Assembly: GCA_937967795.1 (NCBI GenBank)
Contig: CALBSK010000038.1
Coordinates: forward strand, 1-52,084
DNA: 52,084 nt
Origin: an uncultured Alphaproteobacteria bacterium
GTDB lineage: Bacteria; Pseudomonadota; Alphaproteobacteria; UBA9655
Direction: 5' to 3'
Position 1 is the stretch's first letter. Each line of letters begins with the position of its first letter. The notes under the pieces are model-generated. The model was not told the origin of the DNA and did no database searches. It saw only the letters and a program-made list of their open reading frames with translations. Below, piece after piece: positions 34,112-42,419 of this stretch. The translations under genes were made by a program, and so were the position numbers.

Positions 34112-35812
34112 GTGAGCGCTGAAACAGTATATCTCTACAATATTTTAGGCTTTCTGGCGGCAGCCGTTGGGGTTGTTTTTTTATTCCGCCGCATGAAAGC
34201 AAGTCCTATGATCGGATATTTGGTTGCGGGAATGCTTGTGGGGCCTCACGTCTTAAAAGTTGTTACTGACCCCACTGAAACCCAATTCTTAGGTGAAATT
34301 GGCGTTCTTTTCCTTCTCTTTACCTTAGGACTCCAGCTTCCTTTTCAACGTCTTCAATCTTTGAAAAATTATATTTTTGGCCTTGGAATTCTTCAGGTTG
34401 TTGTGACGGGAGGGGTTTTTACCTTCATTGGACTTTGTGCAGGCTTGTCGAAAGAGGCCTCTATTTTAGTGGGGGGGGCTCTTTCTCTTTCTTCAACAGC
34501 TGTTGTTCTTCAAGTTTTGAATGATCGTAAAGAACTCGGAACTCGGTTTGGACGTATTTCTTTTGCGGTTCTTTTGCTTCAAGATCTTGCTGTTGTCCTT
34601 TTGTTAATTTTAACAACAACGTTAGGAACGGAAGGCATCAATATTTTTGTTGAGCTGTCATATGCGACATTAAAGACGATAGCAGTGTTGCTTATTATTA
34701 TAGGCCTTGGACGGCTCGTTTTTCGGCCCGTCTATCGCACTGTAGCTATGGGAGGCAATCCTGAGCTTTTTATGGCCACAACGTTTTTAGTGGTGTTAGG
34801 AACAGCTTTTATAACAGAAATGGCAGGGCTTTCACGAGAACTTGGAGCTTTTTTAGCCGGTATTCTTTTAGCTGAAACCGAATATCGCCATCAAATTGAA
34901 GCGGATATCCAACCTTTTCGAGGTCTTTTATTAGGGGTCTTCTTCATGTCTGTTGGGATGGGAATCAATATACACATTTTTATTAAGGATTTTGGGGTCA
35001 TTTTAAGCATTCTCTTCTGTATGGTTTCCTTAAAATCTCTCTTCACTTTTTTACTGTCACGGATCAGTGGCCTCAAGACCTCGACAAGCATAAGAATATC
35101 TTTGCTTTTGGCAGGGGGAGGAGAGTTTATCTTTGTTATTTTTTCGCCTGCAATTGCTCAAAAATTCCTTCCTCCCGAGTTTGCTGATATTTTATTTTTG
35201 GCTGTCATTCTCTCGATGGCATTAACACCTCTTTTGGCGATTTTGGGAAAATGGAGTTCTGATCGATTCCTCGTTTATGAAACACACTCTGACCCAAAGC
35301 TTGAAACGGAGGAGATAAAAGAACTTCAAAACCACATTATTATTGCAGGCTTCGGGCGGGTTGGCCAAATGCTGGGAGAGCTTTTAGCGTCGCGGATGAT
35401 CCCATTTGTAGCCATTGATATGGATATGCGTCGTGTTACTGAAGGGAGGGAAAAAGGCTATACCGTATTTTATGGGGATGCGAGACGCTTTGAAGTCCTT
35501 AAAGCGATTGGGGGAGAAAAAGCTAAAGTCGTTGTCGTTACGCTTGACCAAGTCACGGCTTCTGTTCGTGCAGTGATGATGTTACGCCGTCATTTCCCAG
35601 ATTTACCGATATGTGTGCGGGTTAAAGACCATAAACATCAGGAAAAACTTCTTGAGTCAGGCGCACGCCTTGTGGTACCTGAAACAGTAGAACCCACCAT
35701 TCAGCTTGCCTCGTCGGTTTTCCATTTAATGGGAATTCCTACGGATGAAATTGCTCAATTTATTGATACTTTTCGTCGACAGCATTGGCGGATGGATGTG
35801 AAGAAGAATTAG
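34112..35812 (+). CDS. CPA2 monovalent cation:proton antiporter with TrkA-N domain (Kef-like)
   Basis: The 566-residue membrane protein has about 12 helices of the CPA2 (KefB/KefC/YbaL) type (LGEIGVLFLLFTLGLQLPFQRL, ELGAFLAGILLAETEYRHQIEADIQPFRGLLLGVFFMSVGM), then a cytosolic TrkA-N domain from about residue 405 (HIIIAGFGRVGQMLGELLASR, with FYGDARR). It probably exports K+ (or Na+) in exchange for protons, gated by NAD(H) or glutathione-type ligands. The start is GTG after AGAAGGAATTTTA. No KefF/KefG-type partner is seen. Confidence 0.93.
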   Translation: MSAETVYLYNILGFLAAAVGVVFLFRRMKASPMIGYLVAGMLVGPHVLKVVTDPTETQFLGEIGVLFLLFTLGLQLPFQRLQSLKNYIFGLGILQVVVTGGVFTFIGLCAGLSKEASILVGGALSLSSTAVVLQVLNDRKELGTRFGRISFAVLLLQDLAVVLLLILTTTLGTEGINIFVELSYATLKTIAVLLIIIGLGRLVFRPVYRTVAMGGNPELFMATTFLVVLGTAFITEMAGLSRELGAFLAGILLAETEYRHQIEADIQPFRGLLLGVFFMSVGMGINIHIFIKDFGVILSILFCMVSLKSLFTFLLSRISGLKTSTSIRISLLLAGGGEFIFVIFSPAIAQKFLPPEFADILFLAVILSMALTPLLAILGKWSSDRFLVYETHSDPKLETEEIKELQNHIIIAGFGRVGQMLGELLASRMIPFVAIDMDMRRVTEGREKGYTVFYGDARRFEVLKAIGGEKAKVVVVTLDQVTASVRAVMMLRRHFPDLPICVRVKDHKHQEKLLESGARLVVPETVEPTIQLASSVFHLMGIPTDEIAQFIDTFRRQHWRMDVKKN

Positions 35813-35817
35813 GGTAT

Positions 35818-36977
35818 ATGACAATTAATCCTTTTCCAATTGATACTTTACGAGCTGAAACGCCGGGGTGTCAGTATGTCTTGCATTTCAATAACGCAGG
35901 GGCATCTTTACAGCCTACCCCTGTTATTGACAGGGTAAAATATCATATTGACCGGGAAGCTGTGATGGGGGGATATGAAGCGGCTCAAGCTGCAGCTAGC
36001 GACATTGAGCGTTTCTACGAAAATGCCGCGCACCTTATTAATTGCCGTCCTGATGAAATTGCTTTTACGGAGAACGCAACACGGGCATGGGATATGGTAT
36101 TTTACAGTCTTGATTTTCAAGAAGGTGACCGCATCCTTACAGGATGCTCTGAATATGCGAGTAATTATCTTGCTTTTTTATAGATGTCATCCGAGATGAT
36201 ACCACGGGGCAAATCGATGTAGAAGCTCTTGAACAAAAAGCAGCACAAGGGGCTGTCAAACTTATTGCTTTAACCCATGTTCCTACACAAAGTGGCCTTG
36301 TTAACCCTGCTGTTGAAGTAGGTAAGGTTGCCCGTAAACACGGAATTCTTTATTTGCTGGATGCAGCTCAATCCATAGGCCAAATGCCCATTGATCTGAA
36401 AGAGATAGGTTGTGATTTTTTGTGCGCTACGGGACGAAAATATTTACGTGGCCCGCGAGGTACGGGCTTCCTATATGCTTGTCGATCTAAGCTTGAGTTT
36501 TGTAATCCTCCCTTTATCGATCTTCAAGCTGCAACGTGGATATCTGATAATGAATACACTCTCCAACCGACCGCAAGACGGTTTGAAACCTGGGAACAGA
36601 ATATAGCTGGTAAAATAGGACTGAGCACAGCTATCGACTATACTCTCCATCTTGGAATCGAATCTATCTGGGCCAGAGTGCAGGATCTATCATCTCAGCT
36701 ACGCCACGCATTGAGCCATATTCCATCAATAACCTTACAAGATATAGGACATACCAAGTGCGGCATTGTTACCTTCACCCACGACAAGCTTTCTCCCCAA
36801 AACATTCAAAAAATTCTTGAGCATCAACATATAAATGTTTCTGTCTCTCTTCAAGAGTACGCGCGTTTAGACCTAGGCGCACGGCGCCTGCCGGCTGTCG
36901 TACGCGCCTCTGTTCATTACTATAATACAGAAGCCGAGGTCGATCGATTCTGCAAAGTGCTTTCTCAATTGAGATAG
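35818..36977 (+). pseudogene. Broken class V aminotransferase/cysteine-desulfurase-like gene
   Basis: A class V PLP enzyme of the SufS/isopenicillin-epimerase-like group (HFNNAGASLQPTPVIDRVKYHI... IAFTENATRAWDM) stops at 36183 after residues SNYLAFL. The homologous sequence continues in another frame from about 36184 (DVIRDDTTGQIDVEALEQ ... LDAAQSIGQMPIDLKEIG ... ATGRKYLRGPRGTGFLY) to 36977. About 10 codons appear to be missing at the junction, so a small deletion with frameshift is the likely cause. The PLP lysine (GRKYLRGPRG) is in the second part. It would be non-functional as read. Confidence 0.85.
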
Positions 36978-37106
36978 TTTATACCTGCAAAGGTTTTGAT
37001 GAGAATGAACGCCATTATGTACACAAAAGAATTCTTTAAGGTTGTTTCTGAAATGGAGTCTTCTTCTTTTTAAAAGTCCTGAACAATTTCATTATCTTCT
37101 TCTAGG

Positions 37107-37175
37107 TGTTTAGTCCCATAGAATCTCCCTTTCTAATAGCGCATAGCATACACCATTACTCTCTGGGACTAAACA
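37107..37175. repeat. Perfect 12-base inverted repeat, 45-base spacer
   Basis: TGTTTAGTCCCA (37107-37118) and TGGGACTAAACA (37164-37175). A long-loop stem or the ends of a very small element; no T run follows. Confidence 0.6.
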
Positions 37176-37216
37176 AGGAGAGAGCTCAACGGGTAAATCA
37201 AATTTTTTGAAAAAAA

Positions 37217-37511
37217 TTGGCCATTTCTCAATTTTCTTGAATTTTTATTTTTTTTTATGAATACTCAACAAGAGATAGCGAGAGAAACTTCTTTTGTCGG
37301 GTAGCCTCGAATAAGAGAAAAGTTCTTCCGAGATCGAGAGGGTACGGGTTAACCTTTTTAAGGGAAGGCCAGGATCTATGAAAAATGCTAGCTTATTTCA
37401 TGGATTCTTTTCTTGAGAGGAAGATCAGTACAATCGGGGAGAAAGAAAGGTGCTGCTGGAAGTTACCAATCTTTCTTTTAAAGACGGCGTAAGGGATCCC
37501 GGGATCTTCTT
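37217..37511. repeat. Duplicated intergenic element, copy 1
   Basis: Closely similar to 50653-50950 in direct orientation, with the strongest blocks GGTACGGG, CCTTTTTAAGGGAAGGCCAG, GATCTATGAAAAATGC, TACAATCGGG, GTGCTGCTGGAAGTTACC and GTAAGGGATCCCGGGATCTT. It ends in the palindrome GATCCCGGGATC. No reading frame is clearly kept. It may be an RNA, a mobile-element relic or a regulatory block. Confidence 0.85.
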
Positions 37512-37706
37512 AAATATGGAAGTAAAAATTAAAAAGGCAAGAGCGAATAAAATTTATAAAAGACTTTAAACGAAAAAAGGCAGCCCCTTTAACCCTGTTG
37601 AGTTTAGTAATTGAATTAAAACGAAAACTTGTCCCATTTAGGGGTGGTTTGGGGTAAACCGTCTGCTATAATATTTTTTCTTTTTAGGAGAGGAGAATAA
37701 TTAAAT

Positions 37707-38687
37707 ATGAAGAGAATAATCTTATCCTTTTTTTTACCACTTATCGTTTTAGAAAATTCTTTTGCTGGTGGAGATTTTATTGAGAATATTTTTCCTGAGG
37801 CGTTTTCTTCGCCGACAGGCATTAAGGTTCATTCTAAGACGATAGGAGGAGTGGACGGGTATGCCATTGAGAAATTTTCAGAAGAAGAAAAAAATCGAAA
37901 TCATGGGGATAGCCGAAATGGCGAAAAAGTTCAATTTTTAGTGATGCATTATACAGTCTCAGATTTTCCTACTACGCTTGATCTTTTTACAAAAAATATT
38001 GATTCAGGTCGAGTAAGTGCTCATTATGTCATTACTCAGGCGGAAAAAAAACATAAGGTCACGGGCGGTATTCCTGTTCAAGTTATTCCGGAAGAAAAGC
38101 GTTCATGGCATGCGGGGATAAGTGGATGGAGAAAAACAAAAAATCTTAATGCAACTTCAATTGGAATTGAAAATGTTAATTCAGGTTTTACAAAAGAAGA
38201 ATCCACACAAAACCTCACGTGGTTCTCTTTCGATTCGAATCAAATAAATACGCTTGGAAAATTAAGCCAAGATATTATTAAGAAATATGAGATCTTAGCT
38301 CCTAATGTTATAGGACATGCGGATATTGCCCCTACGCGAAAACAAGATCCGGGCATTCTTTTTCCTTGGGGAAAATTATATAAGGACTACAACGTAGGGG
38401 CTTGGCTTTCGGATGAGGAAATGACATCTGAATACATTTCAACTAAGTATGTGCCTCGAGAAAAACTTCCTCAAGGGGTTAGCACACCTTTTTTCTTAAC
38501 ATCTCTTCAAAATTATGGGTATGAGATGAGTGACACTGCATCCCTTACTCCTGAGAACGAAGAAATAGTAAAAGCTTTCAAAGCCCATTTTTCCCATAAT
38601 CAAAACCCTGAAGGGTATTCAGCCCTCATTGATCCGGACGCTATGTTCTGGGCATGGGCTTTAGGCGCAAAATATAAACAGCAGTAA
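37707..38687 (+). CDS. Exported N-acetylmuramoyl-L-alanine amidase (AmiD-like)
   Basis: The 326-residue protein has a signal peptide (MKRIILSFFLPLIVLENSFA) and an Amidase_2 domain with the zinc ligands in VMHYTVSDFPTT, HAGISGW, and IGHADIAPTRKQDPG. It cleaves the amide between MurNAc (or anhydro-MurNAc) and L-Ala. The C-terminal region (about residues 250-320) resembles the peptidoglycan-binding tail of AmiD. It starts after GGAG and ends at an intrinsic terminator. With the AmpG-like permease it suggests wall recycling. Confidence 0.92.
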   Translation: MKRIILSFFLPLIVLENSFAGGDFIENIFPEAFSSPTGIKVHSKTIGGVDGYAIEKFSEEEKNRNHGDSRNGEKVQFLVMHYTVSDFPTTLDLFTKNIDSGRVSAHYVITQAEKKHKVTGGIPVQVIPEEKRSWHAGISGWRKTKNLNATSIGIENVNSGFTKEESTQNLTWFSFDSNQINTLGKLSQDIIKKYEILAPNVIGHADIAPTRKQDPGILFPWGKLYKDYNVGAWLSDEEMTSEYISTKYVPREKLPQGVSTPFFLTSLQNYGYEMSDTASLTPENEEIVKAFKAHFSHNQNPEGYSALIDPDAMFWAWALGAKYKQQ

Positions 38688-38704
38688 TTAAACCCTTTAG
38701 AAAG

Positions 38705-38743
38705 AGCGTAGGTTTCTAAGAAAATTGAAGACTACGCTTTTTT
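38705..38743 (+). terminator. Intrinsic terminator after the amidase
   Basis: AGCGTAG (38705-38711) / CTACGCT (38732-38738) stem with inner TTC/GAA pairs, followed by a T6 run. It lies directly before the MITE. Confidence 0.75.
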
Positions 38744-38747
38744 CTTC

Positions 38748-38943
38748 TATAGTATTTCCACTATAAGATAAGAGACTTCTGAAGGTTTAAGCAGATCCTG
38801 AGCTCGCCCCTAAAGGGGCTCCTCAGGATGACAATTATGTCATTTTTCAAAGAACTAAACGTCATCCTGAGACCCGCAAAGCGGGGACTCAGGATCTCAT
38901 GAATTCTTCCAGTGCGCTCTCAACTTATCCGAGAAATACTATA
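38748..38943. mobile_element. MITE with IS630-type inverted ends
   Basis: The left end TATAGTATTTCcactATAAG (38748 on) and the right end, read reversed, TATAGTATTTCtcggATAAG (ending 38943) match over about 26 bases with few mismatches. The same sequence type forms the left end of the IS630 element at 51542-51569. The 196-base element has no gene, lies between TA dinucleotides, and contains two palindromic repeat units. It is probably mobilised by the IS630 transposase in trans. Confidence 0.7.
38793..38897. repeat. Two palindromic repeat units (CCTGAG...CTCAGG)
   Basis: AGATCCTGAG...CTCAGGATGAC (38793-38832) and GTCATCCTGAG...CTCAGGATCT (38861-38897). Each is a strong hairpin with an inner G/C-rich stem (CCCC/GGGG, CCCGC/GCGGG). 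Confidence 0.75.
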
Positions 38944-39042
38944 TCGTTTTTAAAGTTTATTTTATACCTTAAAGAAGCAATATTCCTTCCGGTCATAAAA
39001 AAATATCATCTATTCCTTAAAAATTACTTAAATTTTTCCCAT

Positions 39043-39774
39043 CTAAAGGATTATTGCGTGCGCGTGACGGAGAATAGCTTCTGCTTCAGAAGTATATTTT
39101 TCCGTTCCCCCATGAAGCGTTAGGCCCTGAACGAGACGAAGATCTCCGCGTATGTTTTTACGACCCTGAATAATGACACGTCGAGCAGGTTTATTTGGAC
39201 CAGGCCAGAGAGGATACACAACAAGGTCTCCTACACGATTTCTTAAATGGGAGAGGATTTCATCTAAACGTTCTGTTCGGTGAATCATCGTAAAAATGCC
39301 CTTGGGTTTTAAAAATTTTAGACAAGATTTTATCCACTTTCCTAAATCCACTGTTTCCGTATTAGCTTGCGCCTTTCCGGGAATAGGCGAAGATTGTGTC
39401 CGATTATATTCATAATAAGGGGGATTGGTCATAATTTGGTCAAAAGAATGAAATTTCAAGAAAGAAGGAGGAGATAGGAGTTCTCCATTTATTATTTCAA
39501 CCCGATCTTTTACCTGATTAACTTCAATGTTCGTAAGAGCAAATTGTACAAGATCAGGTTGAACTTCAAGGCCAATTATGTGCGCGTGAGGACAACGCAC
39601 CGCTAGCGAAATTGAAGCCACACCTACGCCCGCCCCGATATCTAAAATTTTTTCATCGGATTTAGGATGAACAGAAGCTGCCAAAAAAATAGGATCAATG
39701 GCAGCCCGGTAGCCATCTGACGGCTGAATCAGCTTAATCCGCCCGCCTAAAAAATTATCTAACGTTTCGTTCAA
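39043..39774 (-). CDS. tRNA1(Val) adenine-37 N6-methyltransferase (TrmN6/YfiC-like)
   Basis: The 243-residue class I SAM methyltransferase has the motif I LDIGAGVGVASISLA near residue 48, IIGLEVQPDLVQFA (acidic loop), and the catalytic NPPYYEY motif near residue 113 typical of exocyclic-amine methylation. The opening LGGRIKLIQPSDGYRAAIDP is the usual alphaproteobacterial form. Substrate is inferred from the family. It is monocistronic. Confidence 0.85.
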   Translation of the reverse strand: MNETLDNFLGGRIKLIQPSDGYRAAIDPIFLAASVHPKSDEKILDIGAGVGVASISLAVRCPHAHIIGLEVQPDLVQFALTNIEVNQVKDRVEIINGELLSPPSFLKFHSFDQIMTNPPYYEYNRTQSSPIPGKAQANTETVDLGKWIKSCLKFLKPKGIFTMIHRTERLDEILSHLRNRVGDLVVYPLWPGPNKPARRVIIQGRKNIRGDLRLVQGLTLHGGTEKYTSEAEAILRHAHAIIL

Positions 39775-40163
39775 GATAAACTACCAAATTTTCTGTTACA
39801 AGTGCTTAATCTTATATGCAGACGAATCTAAATTTCCAGTCCTTTCTTTTTAAATTTATAAAAAAAGAGTAATGCTAAGTTTTAAAAATAGGTGGTCACT
39901 TTCCTTTCAATGAAGCATTAAATTTTGAACCTTAGGCTTACTGGAAAGCCTCACCCTACCCTCACCTCGGCGCAATCTCCAACGTAACGCACGTCGGAGA
40001 GGTGATACGTAAGAAAGTATCATTGCGAATAGAATGAAGTTACCCCGTTTTAAAAATAGGGGCCCTTCTTTCAATGTATTAGCCTTTAATTTGGTGCCTA
40101 TGCGCCTTCGCGGAAATAACAAGTGTGGAATGGATAAAAATTCAGAAACAGCAAAGAATTTTT
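39775..40163. other. Intergenic region, no gene found
   Basis: About 390 bases without coding signals in either strand. A 14-base exact repeat (GTTTTAAAAATAGG) occurs at 39879-39892 and 40047-40060, with loosely similar sequence after each. Confidence 0.45.
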
Positions 40164-40901
40164 CTACACCATCGCCATACCACCATTAATATGAAGAGTT
40201 TGCCCTGTTACATATTTGGCTTCCTCACTCGCCAGGTATACAACTCCGGCTGCAATATCAAGAGGTGATCCGATTCCTCCTTGGGGAATTTCACTTAAAA
40301 TCTTTTCTCGCTGCTTCTCGTTCAAAACATCTGTCATAGGAGACTCAATAAATCCGGGAGCAATGCAATTTACCGTAATACCTCGCGTCGCAACTTCTGC
40401 AGCTAAAGATTTGGAAAGGCCAATAATTCCCGCTTTAGAAGCTGCATAGTTGGCTTGTCCAGCATTCCCTGTAACACCGACGATTGAGGTAATATTAATA
40501 ATTCGCCCTTTGCGTTGTTTCATCATTCCCTTAATGGCTTCGCGTGAGAGGCGGAAAACGGAATTGAGGTTGACCTCAAGAACCTTTGACCATTGCTCAT
40601 CACTCATGCGGAGCATCAGCCCATCTTGAGTCAATCCCGCATTGTTTACCAAAATATCAAGTCCTCCGAGAGCCGTTTCAGCTTCTGAAATCAGTTTAAG
40701 AGTAGATTCCGCATGTGAAAGATCGCAAGGAATGACATAGACATGCTCTCCAAGCTCTCGAGCGAACTGTTCCAACTTTTCTTTACGCGTTCCCGAAATG
40801 GCTATATGAGCGCCTTGTTTGTGAAGAGCTCGTGCAATTTCTGCTCCCAGACCTCCTGTCGCCCCTGTGATGAGCGCCTTTTTTCCTTTAAGGTCAAACA
40901 T
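40164..40901 (-). CDS. fabG: 3-oxoacyl-ACP reductase
   Basis: The NADPH-dependent reduction step of fatty acid elongation. The short-chain dehydrogenase has TGATGGLGAEIARAL, NNAGLTQDG, the catalytic S-x-YAASKAGIIG (YxxxK) and the C-terminal TGQTLHINGGMAMV. The ATG at 40901 follows AAGGAAG; the frame upstream to 40928 overlaps fabD and is not needed. It ends the fabD-fabG pair. Confidence 0.97.
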   Translation of the reverse strand: MFDLKGKKALITGATGGLGAEIARALHKQGAHIAISGTRKEKLEQFARELGEHVYVIPCDLSHAESTLKLISEAETALGGLDILVNNAGLTQDGLMLRMSDEQWSKVLEVNLNSVFRLSREAIKGMMKQRKGRIINITSIVGVTGNAGQANYAASKAGIIGLSKSLAAEVATRGITVNCIAPGFIESPMTDVLNEKQREKILSEIPQGGIGSPLDIAAGVVYLASEEAKYVTGQTLHINGGMAMV

Positions 40902-40917
40902 TTTTTCTTCCTTCTTT

Positions 40918-41865
40918 TTAAGCTGCAAGGTCTTTCTTTAAGAAAACTTCTATATCATGAGGGGTATGAAGAGCAAGAGCCTCTAAAGAAGACACAATTC
41001 GTTTTGAAAGACCTGTGAGGACTTTTCCCGCTCCCACTTCGATTGTTGTGGATACACCCGTCTCAGTCATTTTCATAATGCTTTCTCTCCAACGTACGCG
41101 GCTAGTTATTTGCTGGATCAAAAGCGATTTTAATTCATCTCCTTTATGAACAGGGGCTGCTGAAACATTGTCGATGACAGGGATACACGGATTTTGAAGG
41201 AGGATGTCTTGAAGAGCTTCTTCCATACGATCTTGAGCTGGTTTCATGAGAGCACAATGAAAGGGAGCACTTACGTTGAGTAAAATGCTTCGTTTAGCAC
41301 CATAGTTTTTGGAAAGATCAATAGCTCGCTCAACAGCTTCTTGGTGGCCGCTTATCACCACTTGCCCTGGGCAATTATCATTGCCGACTTCGCAAATTTG
41401 GCCTTGAGCAGCATCTCGAACAATTTTTTCAACATCTGTCATTTCAAGACCTAAAAGGGCAGCCATAGCGCCCTTACCAACGGAGACGGCTTTTTGCATG
41501 GCTTGACCTCGAATCTTTAAAAGACGGGCTGTATCAGAAAGGCTCAAGGCACCTACTGCACAAAGAGCCGTATACTGGCCCAGAGAATGTCCTGCAACGT
41601 AAGAAGCAGACTGAGAAAGATCAAGACCGCCTTCCTTCTCTAAAACCCGCATGAGGGCCATACTCACCGTCATCAGTGCAGGTTGAGTATTTTCTGTGAG
41701 GACTAAATCAGCATCAGGCCCTTCAAAGATAACTTTTGTTAGGTTTTGTTTGAGAACTTCATCAACTTCTTGAAAAACATCCCGCGCGCAGCGAAAAGCA
41801 TCGTAAATGCCTCGCCCCATGCCGATGCTTTGGGATCCTTGCCCAGGAAAAAGAAATGCTCTCAT
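40918..41865 (-). CDS. fabD: Malonyl-CoA:ACP transacylase
   Basis: This 315-residue enzyme loads malonate onto ACP. It has FLFPGQGSQSIGMG at the start, the active-site GHSLGQYTALCAVGA with the nucleophilic serine near residue 93, and AFHCALM with the catalytic histidine near residue 200. It is the first gene of a two-gene unit with fabG, separated by 16 bases from its ATG. Confidence 0.97.
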   Translation of the reverse strand: MRAFLFPGQGSQSIGMGRGIYDAFRCARDVFQEVDEVLKQNLTKVIFEGPDADLVLTENTQPALMTVSMALMRVLEKEGGLDLSQSASYVAGHSLGQYTALCAVGALSLSDTARLLKIRGQAMQKAVSVGKGAMAALLGLEMTDVEKIVRDAAQGQICEVGNDNCPGQVVISGHQEAVERAIDLSKNYGAKRSILLNVSAPFHCALMKPAQDRMEEALQDILLQNPCIPVIDNVSAAPVHKGDELKSLLIQQITSRVRWRESIMKMTETGVSTTIEVGAGKVLTGLSKRIVSSLEALALHTPHDIEVFLKKDLAA

Positions 41866-42038
41866 TAAAGTTCCTTTAGCTCATTTAGTCTCTCCTAAAA
41901 GACATGAGGGGAGGAAGGAAAGAAGTCAAGAGTCGTTTTTGCAAGGGTACGAATTCATATGGTACGGCCCACTTGAAATAAAAGTAAGAACTCCCTATTT
42001 TATAGACGTGACTTAAGATTTAACCAAGGATAGGTATA

Positions 42039-42419
42039 ATGAAAAGATGGGGTGATGTTTTTAGTGGTACCGGAACAATCGTTGTCTCTCTTCTGTCATG
42101 CGCAGCTTGTCCCATGTGTCTTCCGATCTATGCTGGATTTTTAAGCCTCATAGGAATTGAGCTTATTGAAATTCACGAATTTTTCTTTCCTCTTATGTTA
42201 GCTTTTGCCATCATCACTTTAGGATTTATGGCCTATCAAATTTATCGGCATCATGGAGACTGGAAACCGTTTAAGCTCGCTCTCGGCGCAGCTTTAGGGA
42301 TGGTGGCCTCTGCTTTCTTTGGTTATGAATATGCCCTTTATGCGTGCCTCGCTCTTTTTATGGGGAGCGTCTTCTGGAGTAAAAAATCTCTTATTCATGA
42401 AGGCCATGAGTGTTGCTAA
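42039..42419 (+). CDS. Small MerC-like membrane protein with CxxC motif
   Basis: This 126-residue protein has about four membrane helices and a metal-type motif SCAACPMCLP at residues 22-31, plus a C-terminal HEGHECC. It resembles MerC-type mercury or thiol-metal membrane proteins; the family is suggested by layout and motif only, and other metal or redox roles are possible. The last codons overlap the start of the next gene. Confidence 0.6.
   Translation: MKRWGDVFSGTGTIVVSLLSCAACPMCLPIYAGFLSLIGIELIEIHEFFFPLMLAFAIITLGFMAYQIYRHHGDWKPFKLALGAALGMVASAFFGYEYALYACLALFMGSVFWSKKSLIHEGHECC

Larger units (their letters stand above)
36978..37706. other. Long intergenic region with a 12-base inverted repeat and repeat copy 1
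   Basis: About 730 bases without a gene. It holds a perfect 12-base inverted repeat (37107-37118 and 37164-37175) and copy 1 of the duplicated element at about 37217-37511. I see no tRNA or known RNA gene. Confidence 0.6.

Noticed and set aside
37378..37560. Short coding frame in repeat copy 1
   Set aside because: The frame has stops and is not kept in copy 2.
39879..40060. 14-base direct repeat GTTTTAAAAATAGG
   Set aside because: Low-complexity and only loosely similar flanks; can occur by chance in AT-rich DNA.
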